A program made the position numbers and the translations under genes. From Bacillota bacterium (GTDB taxonomy: Bacteria; Bacillota; Dethiobacteria; DTU022), in NCBI GenBank assembly GCA_012510305.1, contig JAAZIE010000387.1, positions 1 to 7,168 of the forward strand: a stretch of 7,168 nucleotides of DNA, written 5' to 3'. Below are positions 1 to 5,556 of the stretch, piece by piece (positions within the stretch are counted from its first letter, which is position 1; each line of letters opens with the position of its first letter). The notes beneath the pieces are model-generated. The model saw only the letters and a list, made by a program, of their open reading frames with translations, was not told where the DNA came from and searched no databases.

Positions 1-662
1 TGACTTAAAACATCAGGCGAGATACCGGCTGCAAAATTGGAAACCTGGGTGATAGTTGCATAGCAAAGTCCCGCTTCACGGGCCAGAACAACCTCAGGCA
101 CATTGGTCATCCCCACCAGATCACCGCCCCAAAGGGCAAACATCTTGATCTCTGCCGGAGTCTCATAACGGGGGCCTTCTGCACATACATAGCAGCCGCC
201 GTCGATTATCTTTTCGCCCAGGTCAGCGCCGGCCCGCAAAATGGCCTGCCGCAGCTCCGGGCAGTACGGTTCAGTCAAATCAACGTGGAAGATACCGTCT
301 TTGCCCCCCTCGTAAAAAGTGGACGGCCTGCTCTTCGTGAAATCGATAAACTGATCGATAACCACGAAACTTCCCGGCGGCATCCCGCGCCTCAGCGAGC
401 CCACCGCAGCGGTGGAGATGATCGCGTCAGCGCCCAGCTTCTTCGCTGCAGCGATATTGGCGCGGTAGTTGATCAGGTGGGAAGGCAGGCTGTGATCGGC
501 ACCGTGACGGGCTATAAAGTAAATCTCATTTTCCTCGTAGCAGCCCCGGTACAGTAAAGCCTGCCCGAACCTGGTTTCAACGACCATCTCCCGGGCATCC
601 CTGAGCAAATTGTTTTTATAAACACCCGAACCGCCGATAATTGCCACCTTTGTTGAAATCAT
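1..662 (-). CDS. mtnP: MTAP/PNP-family purine nucleoside phosphorylase, probably 6-oxopurine or methylthioinosine type (partial, C-terminus beyond window)
   Basis: I translated this reading frame by hand. It gives 220 residues before the left edge cuts it; the family is usually about 260-290 residues. These cytosolic enzymes split purine nucleosides or 5'-methylthio-nucleosides with phosphate, giving base plus (methylthio)ribose 1-phosphate. Visible motifs are IIGGSG (8-13, phosphate loop), ARHG (51-54, phosphate-binding Arg-His), LINYRAN (63-69), STAAVGSL (83-90), AEGPRYET (161-168) and GMTNVPE (184-190). The start is ATG at 662, with AAGGAG at 679-674 and an 11-base spacer. Human MTAP has Asp220 and Asp222 (TDYD) contacting the 6-amino purine. 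Here the aligned stretch is SNFA (208-211), with Asn and Ala. That pattern fits 6-oxopurine substrates (inosine, guanosine or methylthioinosine) better than methylthioadenosine. Family is near certain; exact substrate is inference. It is the last visible gene, 114 bases after the phosphatase. Confidence 0.93.
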   Translation of the reverse strand, partial: MISTKVAIIGGSGVYKNNLLRDAREMVVETRFGQALLYRGCYEENEIYFIARHGADHSLPSHLINYRANIAAAKKLGADAIISTAAVGSLRRGMPPGSFVVIDQFIDFTKSRPSTFYEGGKDGIFHVDLTEPYCPELRQAILRAGADLGEKIIDGGCYVCAEGPRYETPAEIKMFALWGGDLVGMTNVPEVVLAREAGLCYATITQVSNFAAGISPDVLS

Positions 663-776
663 CGTGTTGACAACTCCTTACCATAAAAATAACTGCAATA
701 GAGCTCTCATCGCCACCGGAAGGGGATCACCGCGACAGCCAACGAGCGCTTCCGGCAAACGAGCGCCGCCCGTGCC
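663..776 (-). other. Intergenic spacer with a short inverted repeat and a 9-base direct repeat
   Basis: This is the only sizeable gap in the operon. It holds a 7-base perfect inverted repeat (CCGGAAG at 716-722, CTTCCGG at 749-755, 26-base loop) and a direct repeat AACGAGCGC at 741-749 and 758-766, with a 17-base period. On the minus strand a T-rich stretch (TTATTTTTA) follows at about 692-684, but it lies some 24 bases past the stem and is not a classical terminator. I found no sigma-A-like -35/-10 pair with proper spacing. The stretch could be an internal regulatory element, a weak attenuator or RNA-processing site, or nothing functional. Confidence 0.3.
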
Positions 777-1550
777 CTATTCGGCAAGCAGCTCTTTTAC
801 CTGGGGTAACAAGTGGTTGTTAGTGGCAATCACTTGCTTGGAATAGATCGTCTCGCGACCGCGCCAGTCGCCAAAAAATCCGCCTGCTTCCCTGAAGATC
901 ACCGGGTAGGGTGCCACATCCCAAACACTGACCGAGGCTTCGATCATTAAATCAACCCTGCCGGTCGCCGCCAGCAAATAACCGTACCCGTCGCTCCAGC
1001 CGACCCGGTAATGAGACGACGCCGCGATCCTCTCAAAGGGCTTGATCGAGTCGCTCTCATAAAAATAGGCGATATCGCTGTATGCGACAATACCCTCTTC
1101 CAAACGCTTAACCGGGCTTACCCGGGCCGGTTTACCGTTCCACCAGCAGCCAAGGCCGGTGGCTGCGGTTAGCAGCTCCCCCAGTGCAGGAAAATAGAGC
1201 AGCCCCACTTCGACCACCCCTTCAATTTCCAAACCGATCACCACAGAGTAAAGAGGCACACCCCTGATAAAATATCTCGTCCCGTCGATCGGATCAATAA
1301 ACCAGCGATAGCCCCGCTGCTTAACCTTTTTTGCCTCAAACTCCTCACCCACGATATCATGCGTGGGATACTTTGCTTCAATTTGCCGCCGTATAAATTG
1401 CTCGGTTTTTTGATCGGCTTCAGTAACCGGGGATCCGTCACCCTTAAACGAACTCTTCAGCTCTCGTGAAAAGTACCCCAGGGTGATTTTTCCGGCCTCA
1501 ACGATAGTATCGGTGGCAAACTCAAGATAAGGCCTCAGACTTTTACTCAT
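777..1550 (-). CDS. Inositol monophosphatase family phosphatase, HisN-like
   Basis: This complete 257-residue protein has the family's usual length and is a metal-dependent, lithium-sensitive-type phosphomonoesterase. Metal-binding motifs are intact: GEE (68-70, first Glu the ligand), DPIDGT (86-91, with Asp86 and Asp89) and WD (210-211). Two details point to the histidinol-phosphatase-like (HisN) branch rather than classical inositol phosphatase: RGVP right after the DPIDGT loop (96-99), and the GYLLAATGRVDLMIE stretch (190-204) leading to SVWDVAP and EAGG (221-224). No histidine genes are nearby, so in this operon it may act on a sugar phosphate or nucleotide, for example a phosphorylase product; that is inference. 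The start is ATG at 1550, with AAGGAGG at 1561-1555. It overlaps the stop of the preceding gene by 4 bases (ATGA), implying translational coupling. Alternatives are a CysQ-like nucleotidase or a true HisN. Confidence 0.9.
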   Translation of the reverse strand: MSKSLRPYLEFATDTIVEAGKITLGYFSRELKSSFKGDGSPVTEADQKTEQFIRRQIEAKYPTHDIVGEEFEAKKVKQRGYRWFIDPIDGTRYFIRGVPLYSVVIGLEIEGVVEVGLLYFPALGELLTAATGLGCWWNGKPARVSPVKRLEEGIVAYSDIAYFYESDSIKPFERIAASSHYRVGWSDGYGYLLAATGRVDLMIEASVSVWDVAPYPVIFREAGGFFGDWRGRETIYSKQVIATNNHLLPQVKELLAE

Positions 1551-2164
1551 ATTTCCTCCTTGGTGCTGTTAACGTACCCCGCAGGGGTTAATTTCCGCAA
1601 ATCAAGCTCCCTCATTGTTCGGGAAATACCCACGTAATGGATCGTTTGCACACCCTGATTGATACAGCGCATGGCGCGGTTAAAATCAGGCTCAATAATT
1701 AAACAACCCGGTTGTTTATAGATGGAATCGAGCTGCTCCTCTCCGCGTGGGGAGCCGGCGGCATGGCTTAAAAATACCGGCTCGCCCGCCGGGGCGCCCT
1801 CAAAAATGTTGTTTCTCGCTGCCGCCGCCCAAAACCAGCTCTCCGGGTAATCGACCACCAGCGAAAGGGGGCGCCTTCCATTGAGCTTGGCCAGAAATTC
1901 AGCCGCTCCGGCGTGGCACCGGGCGCGATCCTCCCACAGGCCGGAGATGGAGCGGCCGCTGCCCAAGTGTGAAAATACTCCGGCCAGCTCGCCGGCAAAA
2001 CGATCCATGCTCATTTCCCCCAGCTTCAATTGGTCACAAGCTGCTGAAAACCCGGGCGCACTTTCAGGCCGGTTGGAAATGTAATCTGCCCGTATCTTTT
2101 CCACATAACGGCATAGCTCGGGCGCAACGGCTCCGCCGAAGCGTATCACGATTCGGTCGATCAT
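1547..2164 (-). CDS. Unrecognised protein resembling a degenerate HAD-fold phosphatase (probable pseudoenzyme)
   Basis: I do not recognise this 205-residue protein as a named family. It can be laid onto a HAD subfamily I scaffold. IVIRFGGAV (5-13) sits where motif I (hhhFDxGGV) belongs, but the nucleophile Asp is Arg8. LSLVVDYPESW (100-110) resembles motif II (lxLvTNyPeeW), with the Thr/Ser and Asn changed. CLIIEPDFNRAMRCINQG (154-171) resembles motif IV (hhVDDxxxNvxaAxxaG), with the acidic pair replaced by Glu-Pro. A helical cap-like region lies between (about 14-90). Hydrolase activity is therefore unlikely; a binding, regulatory or structural role is more plausible. The start is ATG at 2164, just after the YjbQ stop, with GGTGGGG at 2181-2175. 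A GTG at 2200 would overlap YjbQ by 32 bases and is less likely. It shares 4 bases with the phosphatase gene downstream, so the two may work together. The HAD assignment is by eye from motifs. Confidence 0.72.
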   Translation of the reverse strand: MIDRIVIRFGGAVAPELCRYVEKIRADYISNRPESAPGFSAACDQLKLGEMSMDRFAGELAGVFSHLGSGRSISGLWEDRARCHAGAAEFLAKLNGRRPLSLVVDYPESWFWAAAARNNIFEGAPAGEPVFLSHAAGSPRGEEQLDSIYKQPGCLIIEPDFNRAMRCINQGVQTIHYVGISRTMRELDLRKLTPAGYVNSTKEEI

Positions 2165-2168
2165 CGTT

Positions 2169-2591
2169 TTAAAACCCCACCAACTGTGCAATAATCTCAC
2201 GGGGATTGGCCCCGTCTTGCATATCGATCATCACAATCTCCTGATATTCCCCCAATAACAGCTCTCCCCCGGAAAAGGGCACCGTAACCGCTGCGCTCGG
2301 TGAAAGCATCACCGACCACATATGCGAGTGCCCGTTGCGATCCACTCCCCTCAGGTGATGCTTAAACGGACGATTTTTATCGCAAATGCTGTTTAAAAGA
2401 TCCTTCAAATCCGCCATAATCCCGATCTCATATTCAGTGATAATAATGGACCCGGTTGTGTGCCTGTAGAAAAGATTAACACAGCCTTCACGACAGCGGG
2501 AGGCCTGCACATACCGGCGCACCCGATCTGTGAGGAGAACAGCCTCAAATCCTCCTTTGGATTTGATTGTCCAGCCGGTGCTTGTAATCAT
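2169..2591 (-). CDS. yjbQ: YjbQ/UPF0047 family protein (secondary thiamine-phosphate synthase family)
   Basis: From the start chosen here the protein has 140 residues, matching the family (about 132-140). These small beta-rich proteins form trimers and have weak thiamine-phosphate synthase activity; their true job is unclear. Numbered from the upstream ATG at 2618, family features are RHTTG (52-56), TEYE with the conserved Glu62, HHLRGVDRNGHSHM (87-100) holding the conserved histidines, VPFSGGELLLGEYQ (113-126) and the C-terminal beta strand. Departures from consensus are HTTA to HTTG, NE to TE, WQ to YQ and DGxRxR to DGANPR. I chose ATG 2591 because AAGGA (2600-2596) precedes it and the N-terminus then aligns with E. 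coli YjbQ. ATG 2618 overlaps the deaminase stop by 4 bases (ATGA) and would add 9 residues, but its GGAG lies only 2 bases away. The five-base gap to the HAD-like gene implies co-translation. Confidence 0.88.
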   Translation of the reverse strand: MITSTGWTIKSKGGFEAVLLTDRVRRYVQASRCREGCVNLFYRHTTGSIIITEYEIGIMADLKDLLNSICDKNRPFKHHLRGVDRNGHSHMWSVMLSPSAAVTVPFSGGELLLGEYQEIVMIDMQDGANPREIIAQLVGF

Positions 2592-2600
2592 AATTTCCTT
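2592..2600 (-). promoter_or_regulatory. Ribosome binding site deciding the yjbQ start
   Basis: AAGGA at 2600-2596, read on the minus strand, lies 4 bases before ATG 2591. It favours this internal start over ATG 2618, which would be coupled to the deaminase stop. Both may be used. Confidence 0.5.
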
Positions 2601-2614
2601 ACCGTTTGAAATTT

Positions 2615-3022
2615 TCATTGCTCCAGATCCCCGGGCCCAAAGGCTTCCGGAAGCAGCAGCTTAATATTTGTTTCTGATCTGATCGCGCCATCTTCGTTTG
2701 CAATCAGTATCGGCAGATCTTTTGCAAACTCACTTAACACCTGGCGGCAGATGCCGCAGGGGGTGGCGCCGTTTCTGCTAACGACAGCAAGGGCGACGAA
2801 CTCTTTTTCACCTTCCGATACAGCCTTGAAAACAGCGACCCTTTCTGCGCAAACCGTTGCCGGATAGGAGGCGTTCTCGATATTTGCACCCCTATATATA
2901 TTCCCGGAGCGGGTCAGGATTGCCGCACCCACCGGATAATGGGAATAGGGGGTGTAAGCGGCTGCCCTTGCTTCAAGCGCAGCATCAACAAGTGATTGTT
3001 TCACTTCCTGATCCATCTTCAT
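2615..3022 (-). CDS. cdd: Cytidine deaminase
   Basis: This complete 135-residue protein has the length of the small homotetrameric cytidine deaminases (130-136). It deaminates cytidine and deoxycytidine to uridine and deoxyuridine in the cytosol, using a zinc-bound water. All signature elements are present: YSHYPVGAA (26-34), GANIENASY (45-53) with Asn47 and Glu49 for ribose binding, CAE (58-60) with zinc ligand Cys58 and catalytic Glu60, and PCGIC (88-92) with zinc ligands Cys89 and Cys92. The ATG at 3022 shares one base with the dehydrogenase stop (TGATG). GGAG at 3035-3032 lies 9 bases upstream; an ATG two codons further in (3016) is possible. Its product uridine/deoxyuridine is the natural substrate of the pyrimidine phosphorylase encoded two genes upstream. 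Confidence 0.97.
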   Translation of the reverse strand: MKMDQEVKQSLVDAALEARAAAYTPYSHYPVGAAILTRSGNIYRGANIENASYPATVCAERVAVFKAVSEGEKEFVALAVVSRNGATPCGICRQVLSEFAKDLPILIANEDGAIRSETNIKLLLPEAFGPGDLEQ

Positions 3023-4107
3023 CAGTCATCGCTCCAAAAATCCGGAGGTAAAATCTCCATTTTTAAGCCTTTTTTCTGTTTATGATCCTCCAGCGCCTGC
3101 ACCACCTGCTCAAGGGGATAGGAATGGGTGATAAATTCCCGCCCCGGAACACCGCCCGACGCCAACAGTTTTAAAGATCTTTCCAACAGATCGGGCGTCT
3201 GCAAATAGACCGACGGGCTCTTTATGGTCAGGCAATCATAATGTATCTTCTGCGTATCGAAGGTTACCTTTGTCCCGCCTTTGCAACCGCCAAACAGCAT
3301 TACCGCCCCGCCGCGCCGGGCCATATTCACGCTCAGCTCCCATACCGCAGGCACTCCGGTGGCCTCGATCACCACATCCGGCCCCGGGTTCCCGATAAGA
3401 TCGTAAACCGCCTGAATTTGGTCATCGATCTTTCTGATATTTATAATCTGGTCCGCCCTCAGTTTTTTGGCTTTTTGCAACCTGCTGTCCGTGGAGCCGC
3501 AAATAACCACAAACGCTCCCCGCAATTTGGCCAAACATAGAAAGAACAACCCCAAAGGCCCGTCGCCATTGATCACAACCGTATCGCCGGTTCTAATTTC
3601 AGGCAGCATCTCGATGCCGTACAAAGCGCATCCCAGCGGTTCTATCAGCGCTGCTTCGGCAAAACTGAGATTTTCGGGTATGCGATGCAAATTGTTGCGT
3701 ACAATCTCCCCCGGTATGGACAGGTACTCCGCAAACGCACCGCCTGCAATGGCGCCGCCGGGTATTGCATAGGTGCGATCGACGCACAGCTCAGGCTGGC
3801 TGCGATTGCACCAGTAACACTTTCCGCAGGGGGAGGCGATGCCGGCTACAATCCGCTCACCCTCTTGAACGTTCGTCACGCCTTGACCGACCGCGGCAAC
3901 GATTCCTGCACACTCATGCCCAAAGGGCATCGGTAAAACGGGCAGCTCCGGGTAGCCGCGATTATATATTTTCACATCCGTGCCGCAAGTCGTCGCCGCA
4001 CCGATTTTCAACAAAATGCCGCCCGGCTCCACCTCCGGAACCGGCACCTCCTCCACCCTCAGATCAAGTGGCTGATAAAACATGGCGGCAAGCATAGTTT
4101 TTTTCAT
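3022..4107 (-). CDS. Zinc-dependent medium-chain alcohol/polyol dehydrogenase (MDR superfamily)
   Basis: This complete 361-residue protein has the normal length for zinc MDR enzymes such as sorbitol, threonine or alcohol dehydrogenase. It should oxidise or reduce an alcohol/carbonyl pair with NAD(P). Catalytic zinc ligands are Cys41 (TCGTDVK), His64-Glu65 (GHECAG) and the acidic Glu156 (IEPLG). The structural zinc site is complete, with Cys94, Cys97, Cys100 and Cys108. The Rossmann motif is NGDGPLG (180-186). The second strand ends VICGSTDSR (201-209), without the acid typical of strict NAD enzymes, so NADP is possible. Residues 150-166 (AEAALIEPLGCALYGIE) resemble polyol and threonine dehydrogenases. 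The start at 4107 is chosen over ATG 4134 because AAGGAG at 4120-4115 sits 7 bases before it. The stop overlaps cdd. The substrate is unknown; context suggests a nucleoside-derived sugar or aldehyde. Confidence 0.92.
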   Translation of the reverse strand: MKKTMLAAMFYQPLDLRVEEVPVPEVEPGGILLKIGAATTCGTDVKIYNRGYPELPVLPMPFGHECAGIVAAVGQGVTNVQEGERIVAGIASPCGKCYWCNRSQPELCVDRTYAIPGGAIAGGAFAEYLSIPGEIVRNNLHRIPENLSFAEAALIEPLGCALYGIEMLPEIRTGDTVVINGDGPLGLFFLCLAKLRGAFVVICGSTDSRLQKAKKLRADQIINIRKIDDQIQAVYDLIGNPGPDVVIEATGVPAVWELSVNMARRGGAVMLFGGCKGGTKVTFDTQKIHYDCLTIKSPSVYLQTPDLLERSLKLLASGGVPGREFITHSYPLEQVVQALEDHKQKKGLKMEILPPDFWSDD

Positions 4108-4120
4108 CGCTAATCTCCTT
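4108..4120 (-). promoter_or_regulatory. Strong ribosome binding site deciding the dehydrogenase start
   Basis: AAGGAG at 4120-4115 on the minus strand lies 7 bases before ATG 4107. It lies inside the reading frame if ATG 4134 is used, which makes the 4107 start much more likely and places the gene 31 bases after the phosphorylase stop. Confidence 0.7.
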
Positions 4121-4138
4121 TCAGCTTTTCGCATCCGG

Positions 4139-5521
4139 TTAGTCCGTCAGCTCATGGTAACCGGTAGAGTCCACGCGCCCCAGGATGATTGGCGATACCT
4201 CGGGCGCCGTCGGTTTGAATGTATACATTTTCTGAAGCTGTGCCCCGATTATTCCCGCATCCTTCTCGCTGTGAGCGGCAACCTCGAAGAGCAGATCTCC
4301 CTTCCTCACATAATCACCCAACCGCTTGTGGAGAGATACTCCCAGGGAGGGATCCACCTTTTTGTCTTGCGCGGCTCTGCCAACTCCAAAATTAGCCAAA
4401 GCCTGGCCCATTTCACGCGTCTCCACACTCCAAATGTAACCTTCCCCGGTGGAGCCAAAGGGATAGCTCCTCTCGGCCAGGGGAAGCAGCTCCGGTTTTT
4501 CAATGATCCGCCCGTCGCCTCCCTGAGAAATAACCATTTGGCGAAATTTATCCAAAGCGGCGCCGCTGGCGATACACTTTTCCAATTTCTCCGCTCCCTC
4601 GCGGCGGCTCTGCGCCAGCCCGGCCAGAACAAGCAGTTCCGCCCCCAGATAAAGGCACAGCTCCAGGAGCTCGCCTTTCTTATGCCCTGAAAGCACCTCC
4701 ATCGCCTCGAGAATCTCCAGCGAATTTCCTATGCGCCTCCCCAGCGGCTGCTCCATATTTGTGAGCAGCGCCACCGTCTGCACACCAAAGCTCTCGCCGA
4801 TACCGACCATCACCTCGGCCAACTCCACCGCATCGCTCCACCGGGGCATAAATGCACCCCTGCCGGTTTTCACATCCAGCAAGATTCGATCGCTGCCCGC
4901 AGCCAACTTCTTGCTCATCACGCTGCTGGCGATCAGCCCGATATTGGGCGCTGTCCCGGTCACATCCCGAAGGGCATAGAGCAACCTGTCTGCAGGGACC
5001 AGATCATCTGTCTGCTCTACTATCGCCACCCCCGTCTCCTGAACAAGCCCGATCATTTCCTGAACAGAGAAATTGACCCTGAAACCCGGTATGGATTCCA
5101 ATTTGTCGATGGTACCCCCGGTATGCCCCAACCCCCGGCCGGACATCTTGGCCATGCGCACGCCGGCGGCGCCGGCCAGGGGGGCAAGGATGATCGAAGT
5201 GGTATCGGCAACCCCGCCGGTGCTGTGCTTGTCGACTTTAATGCCCGGCAGATCCGACAGATCGAGCTGCACCCCCGATCCGGCCATGGAGCGGGTCAGG
5301 CTGACAACCTCATCATCGCCCAGCCCTCTCCAGTATATCGCCATCAGCAAAGCCGCTGTTTGGTAATCGGGGATGACCCCATCCACCACTCCCTGAACAA
5401 AGTACTCTATATCCCGGTTGGATAGACGCCCTCCGTCACGCTTTTTGGTAATAATATCGACCATGAACCGCTGTTCATCACCGTTGTCGCTGGAGCTGCC
5501 GCTCCGGTTAATCGTCGTCAT
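4139..5521 (-). CDS. deoA: Thymidine / pyrimidine-nucleoside phosphorylase
   Basis: This 460-residue protein splits thymidine, deoxyuridine and possibly uridine with phosphate into base plus (deoxy)ribose 1-phosphate. It has the full family signature SGRGLGHTGGTIDKLE (127-142), the phosphate-binding KHSTGG (98-103), LRDVTGT (184-190) and SSVMSKK (199-205) for pyrimidine contacts, and DVKTGRGAFM (216-225). A C-terminal lobe carries the GYIWSVETREMG stretch (361-372). DVKTG and the N-terminal MVDIITKKRDG are closer to Bacillus Pdp (pyrimidine-nucleoside phosphorylase) than to E. coli DeoA (DVKVG), so it may also accept uridine. Known homologues start at the position of Met20 (ATG 5464), leaving a 19-residue Ser/Asn-rich extension here. 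I kept ATG 5521 because AAAGG (5536-5532) lies 10 bases upstream and 5464 has no clear ribosome site. It starts 35 bases after the permease gene. The family's HSTGGVGD is HSTGGVAD here. Confidence 0.95.
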   Translation of the reverse strand: MTTINRSGSSSDNGDEQRFMVDIITKKRDGGRLSNRDIEYFVQGVVDGVIPDYQTAALLMAIYWRGLGDDEVVSLTRSMAGSGVQLDLSDLPGIKVDKHSTGGVADTTSIILAPLAGAAGVRMAKMSGRGLGHTGGTIDKLESIPGFRVNFSVQEMIGLVQETGVAIVEQTDDLVPADRLLYALRDVTGTAPNIGLIASSVMSKKLAAGSDRILLDVKTGRGAFMPRWSDAVELAEVMVGIGESFGVQTVALLTNMEQPLGRRIGNSLEILEAMEVLSGHKKGELLELCLYLGAELLVLAGLAQSRREGAEKLEKCIASGAALDKFRQMVISQGGDGRIIEKPELLPLAERSYPFGSTGEGYIWSVETREMGQALANFGVGRAAQDKKVDPSLGVSLHKRLGDYVRKGDLLFEVAAHSEKDAGIIGAQLQKMYTFKPTAPEVSPIILGRVDSTGYHELTD

Positions 5522-5556
5522 CTGCAGACAACCTTTCGCAAATATTTGTAACGCAC

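Noticed and set aside
285..557. 90-residue plus-strand reading frame
   Set aside because: It lies wholly antisense to the purine nucleoside phosphorylase, whose motifs are unmistakable; its composition shows no domain.
716..755. Inverted repeat as a rho-independent terminator
   Set aside because: The stem has only 7 perfect pairs with a 26-base loop, and the T-rich stretch is about 24 bases away, so it does not fit a classical terminator.
2165..2200. Upstream GTG start (2200) for the HAD-like gene
   Set aside because: It would overlap yjbQ by 32 bases; ATG 2164 directly follows the yjbQ stop and gives an N-terminus matching a HAD first strand.
4082..4690. 202-residue plus-strand reading frame, the longest one opposite the operon
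   Set aside because: It is antisense to the start of the dehydrogenase and the C-terminal part of the pyrimidine phosphorylase; no motif and no ribosome site were seen, so it is a shadow of GC-biased coding sequence.
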